Below are positions 1 to 13,758 of a DNA stretch of 64,000 nt, piece after piece (within the stretch, counting starts at the first letter, position 1; each line of letters begins with the position of its first letter). Both the position numbers and the translations under genes were made by a program. Source of the stretch: Phallusia mammillata (lineage: Eukaryota > Chordata > Ascidiacea > Phlebobranchia > Ascidiidae); contig QLIY01000070.1 in the NCBI GenBank assembly GCA_003260075.1, forward strand, positions 213,349 to 277,348, read 5' to 3'. The notes below the pieces were generated by a model. That model had not been told where the DNA came from and made no database searches. It worked only from the letters and a program-made list of their open reading frames with translations.

Positions 1-169
1 AAACCTACCTAACCTCCATCAATTTAGTCCAAAATTATGTGAAATGTGCATCTTGGTATGTATTGTTAAGCCAGAATGGCGAAACAACTCAATTTAGGCT
101 GATATTTTTTAAGAAACAAATATTATCAATCTGGTTATGTTCAATTGTTGTAAGTTAAATTTTTGTCAG

Positions 170-3100
170 ACTTGTTGGAGCCTCAGCTGAGTCTCGCACT
201 GACCAAGTGAAGTATTACATCAGTGGCTTTGTCCACTTGCAAGATATGGTTGAATCAGCAATTCTTCGGTTCAGGAACAGTGACAATACCTACAAGCCAA
301 CGGGCAGTTATCTGCAGTTTATGCCTTACCCATGCTATACAAGAGACACGTACGCAATTTACTTCGGTATTTAATGCTGTAGGTTTTTTCGGAAAAGACC
401 CAAACCAAACATTAATATGAGTATTCCATGATTTTATGACAAAAATGTGCTCTAACATTTCTGCTTTAAACAGGATGTCATGTTTCCAAAACCAATGAAA
501 CTCCATATCATTTATTGTCAAGAATGAGTAAGATTGTCTATTTGCAGTGAAATGATACAACAAGCCATGAGTGGTTTAATTTGCACCAAAATAATTGTTA
601 AGAACAAACAGTATTATCATTGTGTCAAATAAATAATTTGTTGCAATTCTGGAATGGCAGTTAAGTTTAAATGCATGCACTTACCTAAGACATCAATCAC
701 ACACTCTATATCATGGTTGACTGGTCACTTGTAAAGTTGCAAGGTGTTTTACACATTCTTTAGGTTTCTGGAGTTTCTTTCTGGGCTTCTGTCCCTAATC
801 ATGACACTGGCTTGGATTTATTCTGTTTGCATTATTATCAAAAACATTGTATATGAAAAAGAACAAAGACTAAAAGAGGTAAACTACATGTGAAAATATT
901 AGTATCTCTGTTTAAACAGATTTTATTACTGTGAAATAGATGTTGAAATATTCAGGGTAAAACTTTCTCATTAATATTTTACAATGTCCACCCAACGCTT
1001 TCTTTTCACAGGTCATGAAAATGATGGGCCTCAGCAATGGTGTACACTGGGTTGCCTGGTTTATTAACTCATTTTCCATCATGGTGATCTCAGTGTTTTT
1101 CATGATGATTGTTCTTAGGGTAATCCACAGTTTGTCATGTTGGCTGAAAGGCCGCATTTAAATTAGTTACATAATAATTTTTGCATTTTAGGCCGGTGAC
1201 ATTTTTCCATTCAGTAACATGTTTCTTGTCTTTCTGTGGTTGAGCCTGTTTGTTATCTCTGTTATTGGTCAATGTTTTCTCATCAGTACTTTTTTCTCGA
1301 GGTAAGTGTTAAAATTATAATGTGATCCAACTCCCATAGTTACACAGCAAATGCTGAATGAATCAATTAATGTATCATTACTCCACTCTTACTCTCTACC
1401 ATTCATTACTTTGTTGATTAAATAAAGTTGACTTAGGTGTGATATATACAATGCTAATGGACCAAAGGGGGGGGGGCTTTCTCATCAGTACTTTTTTCTC
1501 TAGGTAAGTGTTAAAAATATAATGTGATCCAACTCCCATAGTTACACAACAAATGCTGAATGAATCAATTAATGTATCACTGCTCCACTCTCACTCTCTA
1601 CTATTCAATGCTTTGTTGACTAAATAAAGTTGACTTAGGTGTGATATATACAATGCTAATGGACCAAAACATGGACTTGTTCTAAGCATGAAATCTGACT
1701 TCATGAAAGTTTTGGTTCTGCAACTTTAAATGTTAATATGTCCTGTGGCAACCATCTGTAACAATTAATATTGTTACTTCTAGAGCAAACTTGGCAGCAG
1801 CATGTGGTGGAATTATCTTTTTCTTGTTCTACATTCCGTACAACATGCTGGTTGTGTGGCAAGATACTGTCACTTATGGAACACAAATAGGAGCTGTAAG
1901 TTTTTCTGTAAATTATTGACCCACTACTAAGTTTTTTTTTAGACTAAACATGTTTCATAACTTAGCTACATATCAGCTATGTTTGACACAGTGTTTTGCC
2001 CAACAAACATTGAAAAAGGGTGTTTTTAGTAATTGTTGTGCTTGATTTTTAGTGCCTACTATCCAATGTGGCATTTGGATATGGAGCAGCGTATATATCA
2101 GATTATGAATTGGGGGGGGGGGTTTGACTCACTGTACTACTAAGTTGTGTTTAAGACTAAACATGTTTCATAATTTGGCTACATATCAGCTGTGTTTGCC
2201 ATAGTGTTTTGCCCAAAAAAACAAAAAAGTTTATTAGTAATTGTTGTGCTTGATTTTTAGTGCCTACTATCTAATGTGGCATTTGGATATGGAGCAGCGT
2301 ATATATCAGATTATGAATTGACTGGCGATGGAATCCAATTTAGCAACTGGTTGAGCAGCACTGAAGCTGGAGATAGACTCAACTTTGCCACAACTCTTGG
2401 CATGTTGCTGCTTGATTCCATCATTTATTTTACCCTAACTTGGTAAATATTGAAATGCTAAATCTACATGTTTCATACAAGTCAGCAGTTGTTTGGGCTA
2501 TATTATTGTGTAAAATAGAACTTGTTTAATGGATCTTATTAAAATCCTGATTATTCCTATTGCTGCATATCAACATCAACTGTTTGTGCACAGGTATGTG
2601 GAAAATGTTTTCCCTGGCCAGTATGGTGTTCCCAGACCATGGTACTTTTTTGCCACTCGATCCTATTGGTTTGGACCCTCCAAACGCAAGGACTCAAAGC
2701 AACCTGCAAACGGTGATGTGGAAAACCTAAATGCAAATCTTGAAGCGGAACCAACTGAAAATAAACTTGGCGTTGCTATTCATAACATCAAGAAAGTGTA
2801 CAGGTAAATTTAATTTAGACAATCGGATAGGTATTTTAGCTTCAGGAAGCAGGAGGTTAGAGGAATGTGATGGGTGGTATTTTAAATGTAGCATTTGAAT
2901 TTGTAGAATTACTTGGTAATTTTCAAGACCTTTTGCAAATTCTTACAGCATCGTGAATTTAGTCTAAAAATATCATTTATACTGACATGTTATTTCCGCT
3001 ACTATTACTTATAACCACGCCGTAATTCATTCTTATTGTCAATTTCCAGTAATGGAAAAGTTGCTGTTGACAACCTTTCAATTAATTTCTACGAGGACCA

Positions 3101-3476
3101 AATCACGTCTTTCCTTGGTCATAACGGAGCCGGAAAAACAACCACAATGTCGATGTTGACTGGGCTCTTCACCCCTACTGATGGCACAGCATACGTTTAC
3201 GGAAATGACATTTGTACAGAAATGGATTCGATCCGAAGTCAGCTTGGTTTCTGTCCCCAGCACAACGTTCTGTTCGGAGAGTAAGTTAAAAATTCCTAAA
3301 TTTATTTTGTTTGTTGCGGTTAAGCAGTGTGACCTACATTCCTTTGGTCACGAAGTAGCTGCAAATGCTGAATTTAGCCGCGCCAAGCAGTTACATAACT
3401 ATGGAACTGCGCCAATCTCGTATAGCCTGAGGTCGTGATTCAGTCTGCTGGCCACGTTTTCGACTAATGTGGCCGG

Positions 3477-3540
<64 letters not shown>

Positions 3541-6500
3541 GGGTATATATGATAAACGGCGGTAATAATGACTTTAAATGTTGGGACAAAACAAAATAGT
3601 TTAAAACAGTCTGGACTGCAAGTCCATTGCGACATCAAATAAACGTATTAAGTTTTTCTATTGAAACAAGCTTCATCATTTCTTATTTCTGTGTATTTGC
3701 AACGAATTAGAACTAACGGGAGAAACGCATTGAGCCTTACGCCCAGAATTACACAACAACAATCAAACCAATTATCCTTTTATAAAACATATTCGTTGTT
3801 GATACCCGAGGCATAATAACACTTCACGTAGTTTATTTTAACGACGTTATGAACACTAGAAGAACAGCATATCTTCTCCTACTTGATGCCAACAATCAAA
3901 TCGAACTTGTAGGTTTTTAGCAAAATACAGTTTACCTTTATTGCCACTCTACTTCAATATTAGCAAAATCTGTTTGTTGTATTGCCGATAGATCATTTTT
4001 GGCGCAAAATTGTTAACCCAACATATTTTCCCAGTCTGACGGTGTACGAGCATCTCAAGCTTTACTCCGGCCTCAAAAATTCCCAAGGTGGAGAGGAAGA
4101 AATTACGAAAATGTTAAACGACGTCGGGTTACCGCACAAGAAGAACGAAATATCACGTCACTTGTCCGGTGGAATGAAAAGGAAACTATCTGTAGCTGTT
4201 GCATTTGTGGGTGGATCCAAATGCGTCATTCTCGATGAACCCACAGCCGGTGGGTTACTGTGCCAATGTTGTTGTTGTTGTTTATGCGATGTCAGGATTG
4301 TCGAGTCACATGCGCATAATGTGGCCATGGTTTTTACATCCTTGCCTCACAGATCGAATTTACCGAACTTTCTGTACTGAACCTATCCTTTTAATGCTTT
4401 TATTGCCATTTTATATTTGTGATGTTAGCTATTGCTTGTAAAACGATACCGTAGCCTACGGCAGTTGCAGTGCCATGCATTGTTTACGCTCAGAAGAATT
4501 GCGCAAGGCCTATTTGTACAGTTCAATATATGTTTTCAGGGTGTGGCCTGTTTGAAAACCTTACCAAATGTAGTTTTTCAAACAATCAGCCACAACAACA
4601 TTTTGTACAAACTTTTGCCACTGACTTTGCAATAAGTAGTTAATTTCCCTATGCTGTAGGTTTGGAAGTTTATTTATGTATTTGTTACACAGGTGTTGAT
4701 CCTTACGCTCGTCGTGGAATCTGGGATTTGCTTCTCGCTTATAGAAAGAACCGAACCATTATTCTTTCCACTCATCATATGGACGAAGCAGATTTACTTG
4801 GCGACAGGATTGCCATTATCTCACACGTAAGCACCAAAGTATCAATCTTTACAGGGCTTTACATAGTTTGATTGTTTTATCCAGGGCAAACTTAAATGTT
4901 GTGGATCATCAATATTTCTGAAGGGCAGCTATGGTGTTGGTTACTACCTGACATTGGTGAAAAACAGAAGCGACGTAAATTCGGTCTCGAACGTGCACAC
5001 GATGATTGAAGACCCGAAAAAATCAGAACTGAGCGTTAAGGTACATACATCGAGCAAGGATGGGCCAAAACTGCAAATGTTCTGTTTAGTCGAGCACCGA
5101 GCATCGCTCCTTAATGCGATGTGTTAGGCTGTGCAGACCACAGAAATACGAGCTATTCCAACATCTGACTCATTTAATAAAACAGGATAGCCTTTCGAAC
5201 ACTAGTTTCGTATAAATGGGCATGAATATGCAAATTTTAATGATCGGGACAGTTTGTGCAACTGGTCGGCCGAGCACTGAGCATCAAAAACAGCGATGCT
5301 CGGTACCGAGTACTTGGGTTCTGGCTCGACTCGGTCCATCCCTAATATCGAGAGTAGTATCAGTTATGTCTATTTAAAACTTTTTTAATTTGCAGACCGC
5401 CGATGAAGGTTTTGGCGGTTCTTCGAAAGCATCGTCCATTGCTTCCACTTCCTCAGCGTCGTTTAACCCTCCCAACAATGAAACTGACAGTTCTGGAGCT
5501 AGTACCTCCGCTGATAAAATACCAACACCTGCAAACGGTTATTAACACTAAAAAATGATTTTGAGCTGACTTTCAGTAACAAACATGACATCGTCGAAAC
5601 CGTGCTATTGGCATTTCAGGTGAGAAAAACTACACCAAACTTGTACTGGACACGATTCCAGGCGCCAAAGTACACGAACAAGACGCTAGAGAAGTGACCT
5701 TTATCTTGCCCTACGAAGCCCAGAGGGAAGGATGGTTAGAGCCTTATTTTTAGAATGAAGTTGTGTTTTAACTGTGAGATACCAGAAACACATTATCGTT
5801 TTATTTTGTATCAGGTATGCAAAGCTGTTTGGAATACTTGACCAGCGCGGAGTAAGTTACGGTTTGACTGACACAAGTCTGGAGGAAATTTTCCTTACAG
5901 TTGCTGAAGAAAGTCGAGACCAAGGCAGAGACGAACACTCGAAATGTGAGTATAACTGTTTCTGCGTTATAACAAACACCACTGATTATAGCAATTAAAA
6001 TTGTGGTTGGTAATGTGTGGGACAAAAACAACAACAAACACTGCATTTAGAGCCATCCCACGCCTGTCTTTTAATTTTTTTGGGGTTTATACGCCGAAAT
6101 GGTATCCTGTAGTATTTGTCTTAAAAAAAACATTAAAATAAAAATCACATATTTTGGTGTAGTGGTCTTGAACATTGAGATAATTTTGGTTTTAATGCTT
6201 TTTTAGGTTGCTTTTGTATTCCACGAAGAAGAAAGAAACGATGTGTTACCCCAGAAGTCGACTTTGACGCCGAATCACAAGCGCGAAGAGGTTCCAGCCG
6301 AAGAAAGAAGCGACAACGTACGGCAGTTCTGCAATTTTCATCGACTTTTTACACTTTTCCACTAATTCCGTTTGAATTTCTTGTTTGGGTTGCATGCGTA
6401 ACCCCGCAATCAATTTATTTCCAATCAGTTGCCTGCAATGATCCAACAAGACTTGTGATTCGTTTGCATCTTGTTTGTGGTTTTAACTTCTTCAGTGAAC

Positions 6501-9500
6501 TCTAATTATTGCATCCTGCATGTTGTGTTCCGTTTTTGTTTCCTTTCGAACAAGCTGTGCCTTTCTACAGTGGGTAGGTGGTTCATTTTTCTATTTGGCG
6601 TTACTTTTCTTGCTTGCTGTGTCAAGTGACTAAACCTTTTTGTTGATGTGAGTGTAGCAATGTGTACTAGAACTTGTGGCTTCTACGTAGTTGATTCAAC
6701 TGTTAAATCCAGTGGTAACGAACAATTTTGTACGAGCACACTTTTGTTTAGCTGAATTATCGAACTCACTTTAAACTGTTTTGCTTTATAGCAAAGTTAA
6801 TTTGATTTTTTGAACGTATGCGTGCATGTTGCTTTGTTTGATATCCCTAAAGTATTGAACTAGCCAACCTACATATACCGCTGAGTTTCGCAAATTCTTG
6901 CAAGTCATTTTGCCCAAATCCATTGTTACAACAACTTGTTCGTTCAGGTTCCGCGTCACAGGTCTCAAGAAACAGCGTCGAATCTTTGCAAATCCCTGAA
7001 GCAGAACCGTTTGATGACGGTTCCCAGGCTCGTGGCTCGTACAAAGTAACTGGCAAAAAATTGGTTTGGCGTCAGTTCCAAGCCTTGTTCGTCAAACGGT
7101 TTCACCACGCAAGGTACGTAAGTAACTAACTCGCTCACCTATAACCTAATGAAGCCACTAACTGGTTTAATGCGTGATTTTTATGATTCATGTTTTCTGT
7201 TTACTGATATGAGCTATGGCCCTTTGTAGACGCAACCGGAAAGGCTTTGTAGCTCAAGTGATAGTACCGGCCGTGTTCGTGGCCCTGGCTTTAGCCTTTG
7301 CACTTGTTATTCCGTCGAATAGAAACCTCCCACCACTTGAAATGCAACCCTGGATGTACGGGGACAGCAATACCTTCTTCAGGTAAGCCTTCTCCCAAGA
7401 CAAGCCTATAGTGTTAAGTGTTGCGTTTTACGCACATTCCAAGCCAACAGTGACTGCACCTGAAGTGGTTAACTTCATGCGTTTAAACCAGTGGTTCTCA
7501 ACCGGGGGTCCGCAAAGCGTTTTCAGGAGGTCCGCGACAACTTCCTAATTTTGCAGATAACGATATTAATAAAGCGCTATTTAAAAAATATGTCTCAGCG
7601 TTTTAAAATAGCATAAAATTTGTTTAAAATCGTTCTTCATAGGCGACGAACTAAAATGCATTGTGACATTTTAACCCCATTGTGATGCAACAGAGGTAGA
7701 TTTTCAGTGGCAAACAACGTCACATCACAATGCAATGGCTCTTTATTATTGAGTTATATTCTGCACCGTTTTGGGGTTGCTTGTTAATAAAAAAAAAAGA
7801 CATAAAATACCAAAACGTTCAAAGGGGTCCGCGATTAGCTTGTCATCCAATAGGGGTCCGCAAAGGCAAAAAGGTTGAGAACCACTGGTTTAAACTGTAA
7901 AGCATTCCATATGAGCTTTATACAGCATAATTGCTGGTAATGATACAGCACTATTGTGTGGTGAGTAAAACCGTGTTGACATGATAACTTCCGCAGCAAC
8001 GATGACGTCAACAGCAGCTCATCGTCTGCTGCTGCTGCTGACGCGCTTATCAACCAACCAGGGATAGGGATGCGATGCGTCACCAGTTACAGCGTGCTGA
8101 ATTTTGACAACAAATTCATAGAGTGCGAAAACATACAAGGTATATACTTTGTATTTAGTTGTTATTGTCACTTAACATAGGAGATCAATTAATTGTGTAA
8201 TTTTTCTTATTAACAGGACAAACATGGCAACCTGACGCAAGTATTCGTGGTTTCAGCCAGCTGGTGACGTCAAACGAAACTATAATTTGCAAATGTACGG
8301 ACAAGGAAACCACAGCCTTGCTAGCAGGTAAATTTTACGCATAGAAATATACATCTTGATCTGACTTAATCATGGAATCCTGTCACGAATGATTGGTTCG
8401 ATTCGGCTGCAAGGAACCAATGAACATTTTGTTTAATGTTTAATGCAAGGCCAAATATAGCCAACCAATTTTCATAGATAGACTTACGGAGAGTTCTGAA
8501 CTGGTTTGGCTAACATTGCTATTTACAATTGTTTTCAGAATGTGTGGTAGGCGCAGGAGGCGAACCAACCGATCTTGTAACTTCCATAACCAGCAACCCG
8601 ATGTATAACATGACTGGTAGAAAAGTGGCTGACTGGATGGTGAAAACCACAGAAAGGTTTGTGACCCTTTGAATATTAAACGCTAAATGTCCCATACAAC
8701 AAAGCTATTTTCCACACCAGTGCATAAATTTGTGATATATTTCATACATTGGATTTGATATTATAATACTGTTTACTTTAAAACCAAGGTTCAAAAAGGA
8801 ACGGTACGGCGGACTGTCGTTTGGTGAGAGATATCACACGATGTGGACTTCCCAGCAGTTTGCAGTATTGAAAAACCTGTTGCTTGGCAACTCGTCGAAC
8901 AACTTTTCAGAAGTTGACCTCGAGAACTTTGTGCGAACCGAAAACACCCAGGTAAAAGTCATTTTATTATTTTTTATTGTGTACCAGAACCAGATATGTT
9001 GCTAGTAAAAGTGTGTAGTTTGGCCGAAACAAGTACCACTTTAATTGTAAATCAACTCAGAAAATAATGAGGTAAAACAAGTTCTAGAAACATGACTTAA
9101 ATTCCAAAGACAACAAGATTTTTGTCTAGCTCTGCAGGATGTAGTTTTATTAAAGACAAGTGCGTTTGAATTATGCATAGATTTGGTTTGACAACAACGG
9201 GTTTCATTCAATGCCAACCTGGTTAAACGTGCTCAACAACGCCGCCTTGCGGTCAATATTGCCATCCGAAGACGACAAGCGTAAATTTGGAATCGCAGCC
9301 ATCAACCATCCTTTAAACTTTTCTCAAAGTCAAGTTGACGAAGCTGCGACGTAAGTGAATCCAAATGCTGCTGCTGCTTCAAGTTTATTCCTCTTATGTA
9401 ATGTGGATTATTTTTTTGTCTTTTTTTGTATCAACAATTTTGTTGATTTCGAAACGTCCCGTTGACGGTTAAGTGAGAAAAGTTGATGACGGTTTAGGCT

Positions 9501-12500
9501 CACACACTTGCACCAGTTTGTCTAAGATTTTATGTTAGAAGTGGTCATCATTATTATCAAACATTTTACCAAATTGCTCATGGTGACCCGTAAAGGATAT
9601 ACTTAAGCAAAACTGTTGTGTATTTCGTCTTTTTACTTCAAACAGAAGGGGATGCGAAGGGCGATGGCTACTACTTTGAGAACCACTGCTATAGATGACA
9701 TATTTTGACAAAAAAATAATAGGTTCTGCAGATATTTCTAAACTTAAACTCCGCGTTTTTTGTTTAGGAGAGGATCCGCCTCAGATTTAATCACATCGAT
9801 ATGTGTGATCTTCGCTCTTTCGTTCATCCCGGCAAGTTTCGTTCTCTTTCTTATCGAGGAGAAAGTAACGAAGGCGAAGCATTTGCAGTTTGTGAGCGGC
9901 GTCAATCAGTTTGTCTATTGGATTGCCACTTTCCTCTGGGACTTGGTATGTCAGCTTATCGCCGCTTTTTTTCTTGTGTGCATTTTAAACTGATACATCA
10001 GCGAGGATTGATATGAATAATAACCTTAAACAACTTATTGTGTTGGTAGAAATCCACAATAGCTTAAAAACCGTTTGTTGTACGTTTATAAACCTGTGTA
10101 TAAGAAAAAAAGAACTTTAAACTGTCTTGGACATATAAACAATCTTACAACTACATCAATGTGTTTTATACGTACAGCGATTGAAATACATGTACTTTTC
10201 TTTTACAGGTGAACTACACACTTCCGGCCTTCATAGTCATTCTCATTTTCCTTGCCTACCAAACCAAAGCCTACGTTTCAGAGAACAACATTGGTTGCTT
10301 GATCTGTCTGCTTCTGTTGTACGGATTCTCCATCACACCCATGATGTATCCAGCCAGCTTCTACTTTACTGTATGAACAGCAATTGTAAATCGACTTGAA
10401 TGCTTTATAATGTATTTGTTTTATCAACAGGTACCCAGCACAGCATACGTCGTTCTGACCTGTATTAATCTATTTATTGGAATCAACGCCAGTATAGCAA
10501 CATTCGTTCTTGAGGTAAGGAAAGTGATTATGGCTTCTCATTCATAAGTTTTTTGTCGTTGACAAAAAATAGAGGTCTATAAAAAAAATATATATAAAAA
10601 TATAGGACTTAGTAGGATTTCGTGTTAACGTTTACTGCTTTTTGTTAGCTCTTAGACGATCCAGCCTTAACAGACGCCAACTTTTACCTGCAACGTATTT
10701 TCCTTATCTTCCCACAATATTGCATGGGGCGTGGTTTGATAGACATGGCGATCAATCAGGCTTACACCGACGCTGCAGCTGCATTTGGTAAGTTCCTATC
10801 TTTGCGTGTTGCGATTAAACTCCGTAATACCAAATCTGTAACAGGCACTGGTGGCCGAAGCTGCTTTTTCTAAACATTTGAATCCGTTTTTACGTGTTTT
10901 TCTTGGCAGGCATTGATCGCTCCAGAAGTCCTTTCGAGTTTGAATTAGTTGGAAGAAACCTCATGGCCATGGCAATTGTTGGAACTGTCTCTTTTATTCT
11001 CACTGTCCTGATTCAATACAAGTATGAATCAATTTCCATTTTTGTTAAATCATAACCTGTTACAAACATTCGCATTTGATCTCTAGGTTTTTCCTCAAGC
11101 CCGGGGTGATGAAAGGGCAGAAAGATACTCCAAGAAGCAATGACCCAGACGACGAAGATGTGAGGATGGAAAGGGAGCGAATTGTCAAAGGTCTATGTGA
11201 TGATATCCTGCAAGTGAAAAGCCTGACCAAGATCTACAAGGGACAAGCAAACGGAAAACCTCTTGTTGCTGTTGATAGGTTCGACTTTTGGTAGCTCTTC
11301 TGTGTAATTACCAGATTGAAGATGACAAATGACCCTTTTGTACACGTTTCGTGCAACCCCACTGTGTGACACGAAACAAAAAATGTTTCCCTTTCGTGTC
11401 CAGCTAACCCTTTTGTTCTTAATCGTGACCAAATTAATACATTCCACATTTTTGGTCAATCACGTGTACCTAAGAAACACACAAATCTAATTTCTTCGCC
11501 ACACACGACTAACCTGTGTTAAATGCTTACAAAATAAAACAATTAATGTTTGCGAATTTTGTTGTCAAAACATATGCCAGAAACTGATCGTATGACAGTA
11601 GGGAGCCAATTTTGTTACCCAACTAGCGTTTGTGTTTTTATTCTTTAGTATGCATGTTGGTGTGCCAGAGGGCGAATGCTTCGGTTTGCTCGGTGTAAAC
11701 GGCGCCGGGAAAACAACTACATTCAAGATGTTGACCGGTGATACACCGCCAAGCTCGGGTGATGCATCTATTATGAACCAAAGCATCCTCAGCAACATGC
11801 GGGATGTACAACAAAATACTGGATACTGCCCACAATTTGAAGCTCTTAATAGCCTGCTTACCGGTACGTTTTTTATCTTTCAAAACTGTTGTTTGAGTCA
11901 AAACTGAATAGAGTGACTTTTCTTTAAAACGAAACAATTTAAAGCCTTTCAGCTGATTATTTGCAATGTGATGTTTTGCCTAAATCGGTTCTTTAAGAGA
12001 GTTTTTAGGAGTCCTATGTCTATGTTATTAGGTCGCGAGCATTTGGAGTTCTACGCCAAACTTCGCGGAGTTCCATCTGAAGACATTGCAAGAGTGGCAA
12101 GCTGGGGAATAGACAAGTTCGGACTGAAGTTGTACGCTGAAAAATGCGCGGGAACATACAGTGGTGGAAATAAACGAAAACTTTCGGCTGCCATCGCCTT
12201 CATTGGATGTCCACCTGTTGTCTTCCTGGTAAGTTTATCTATTGTTGTTTATTTTACGGTTTTGTGTCAAGTAGGTCTTTGTTTAAAGGATGAACCGACA
12301 GCCGGTATGGACCCAATGTCGCGTCGATTCCTGTGGACACGCATCGCTGAAGCTGTCCGTGGAGGGCGCTGTATCGTGCTGACGTCACATAGCATGGAAG
12401 AGTGTGAGGCTTTGTGCACAAGATTGGCAATCATGGTGAACGGCCGCTTTAAATGCATCGGCAGTCCTCAGCATTTAAAGAACCGATTCGGAGAAGGTTA

Positions 12501-13196
12501 CACGCTCACTGTGAAGGTCGATGCTCGTTGTGAAGAACCGGAAAATGCCCAAAAGTTCATTACTGCTTCTTTTCCCACGTCGATATTGAAGGAACACCAC
12601 AGCAACATGTTACTGGTAAGTGTGAAAAAAAGGCCTAAAATAAGGTCAATTCCCACACGTTTTCATATTTTCTTGTTTTTCAGTATCAAATCCCTCTGGC
12701 TGATGTGAAGTTGTCACATCTCTTTGATATAATGGAAAGTAACAAGCAACAATATCACATTGAGGATTATTCTGTGAGCCAAACCACTTTGGACGAGGTA
12801 ATATAATTTGCAGGAGTCACAACTTTTATTCACGATGACAGATGTAAAGTTGATCCAACCTTCTGTTCGCGTTAGTGTAGCCTACTGTTCAAGTTCACAG
12901 GCCAACTTAGAAGACTTCACATGGAAATTGTATAAAGTGAACATCTTAAACATATCGCAACCAACTATGTCGTAGAAAATTGTAGACTAGTCATAATTTG
13001 CAGTTTTGAATATTATTAAAGACGTTGAGTAGTAATCACTTACATTTGCTTGCAGGTATTTGTAAACTTTGCGAAAATGCAGACGGATGGTCGCGAAGTA
13101 GACGCAAGTCCATCTCCAAGTGTAAACCACAGTTACCAAGGTGGTACTAAATCGCCAGACGATGTCGAGCTCGTTAAGTTCAGCCCCAATCCATAG
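170..13196 (+). CDS. ABCA1/ABCA4-type ABC transporter, 3' part of gene
   Basis: Full-size ABCA-subfamily transporter; the family moves or flips phospholipid, sterol or retinoid lipids across membranes. The start lies left of the window. Exons read: 170-349, 764-878, 1012-1119, 1192-1301, 1784-1895, 2261-2442, 2594-2803, 3050-3280, 4035-4249, 4693-4826, 4885-5040, 5396-5537, 5619-5734, 5815-5945, 6207-6317 (least certain), 6948-7113, 7230-7382, 7997-8139, 8217-8327, 8539-8656, 8789-8951, 9181-9350, 9768-9945, 10209-10370, 10431-10514, 10649-10787, 10910-11021, 11087-11278, 11649-11863, 12032-12228, 12289-12615, 12684-12797, 13056-13196. Order: membrane domain 1; NBD1 with Walker [11 protein letters not shown], signature [10 protein letters not shown] and Walker [10 protein letters not shown]; a basic/Ser-rich linker; a large extracellular loop; membrane domain 2; NBD2 with [20 protein letters not shown] and DEPTAGMDP; and a near-C-terminal VFVNF motif typical of ABCA1-like proteins. 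I cannot tell ABCA1, A4 and A7 apart. Two introns hold hAT MITEs and two hold duplicated segments joined by ten Gs. Confidence 0.93.
1275..1668 (+). repeat. Intron duplication joined by G10
   Basis: About 190 bp covering the end of an ABCA exon (TTTTCTCATCAGTAC...), its donor and part of the intron occur twice (about 1276-1466 and 1477-1668) at roughly 95% identity. The junction is exactly ten Gs (1467-1476). Confidence 0.85.
1921..2320 (+). repeat. Duplication of an ABCA intron and exon start joined by G10
   Basis: The intron end plus the first 59 nt of the exon starting TGCCTACTAT are present twice (to 2112 and about 2123-2320). A run of 11 Gs separates them, of which one is the native G of ATTG, leaving ten added. 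Only the right copy continues into the full exon. Confidence 0.85.
3478..3538. other. Poly-G run, 61 nt (suspected disguised gap)
   Basis: Pure G homopolymer in the ABCA intron between the exons at 3050-3280 and 4035-4249. No coding residues are missing here; NBD1 continues correctly from one exon to the next. Confidence 0.8.
5055..5344. mobile_element. hAT-type MITE, CAAGGATGGGCC/TAGGGATGGGCC family
   Basis: Ends CAAGGATGGGCC and GGTCCATCCCTA are imperfect inverted repeats; flanking 8-mers ACATCGAG (5047-5054) and ATATCGAG (5345-5352) match at 7 of 8. Interior matches the element at 62662-63064 on the opposite strand. It starts only 15 nt after an ABCA exon end. Confidence 0.87.
7489..7887. 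mobile_element. hAT-type MITE, CAGTGGTTCTCAACC family
   Basis: Termini CAGTGGTTCTCAACC and GGTTGAGAACCACTG are perfect 15-bp inverted repeats. Perfect 8-bp target duplication GTTTAAAC at 7481-7488 and 7888-7895. GGGGTCCGC motifs recur subterminally. In an ABCA intron. Confidence 0.95.
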
Positions 13197-13446
13197 ACTG
13201 TGAATACAACATTAGCATTGTTTTCTAGGCATAGGTTTTAAATATTGAGCTGAAATTATATTTTTGATTGTTTTGTATTTTTTCCCATTGTTATGCACCT
13301 TAGGATAAATATTGTCAATATGAAATTTATACACACGAGAAAATTTCGGTTGATTTCCTGTCATTGTGTATTGCATATTTTACTGAGCCTATTTTTACCA
13401 ACACAAAAGGCAATGGCATTGTCGCACTTGAGGATTGACGCATCTA

Positions 13447-13550
13447 GCCCATATATTGCATTAAGACACTTGAAAACCCAATTCCTACATATATATTGCA
13501 TTGAAGCACTTGAAAACTTAATACCTACATATATATATTGCATTGAACTC
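13447..13550 (+). repeat. Short tandem repeat in ABCA 3' UTR
   Basis: About 40-bp units repeat nearly three times. Each contains a TATATATTGCATT core followed by a GACACTTGAAAA- or GCACTTGAAAA-like segment; the third copy is truncated. Seen directly; function unknown. Confidence 0.75.
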
Positions 13551-13758
13551 ATTTTGCACTTCAAAGTTCTTATGTCGTGATTATTAAAATGATTTAGCGG
13601 AAGGTTCTTAGGAAGCAACTTAAGCCTATTGTCTGAAATACCTCTAATCAACATTTTGTTGTTCCAGTGCTTATTTGACATGGATGCACTTTTTAGAGTT
13701 GTGTAAATAGTTATTTTAAAATATGTTGTAATACGTTTTTTTGTGTTGCCCGCGTTTA

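Noticed and set aside
3478..3538. Poly-G runs as G-quadruplex regulatory elements
   Set aside because: The G10 linkers at duplications and the erased RanBP2 acceptor make an assembly cause more likely; a structure-based role cannot be supported.
9650..9700. Possible extra hAT end (GAGAACCACTGC) in an ABCA intron
   Set aside because: Only one end of the CAGTGGTTCTC type can be seen. A partner end and target duplication are not clear, so it may be a relic and was not listed as an element.
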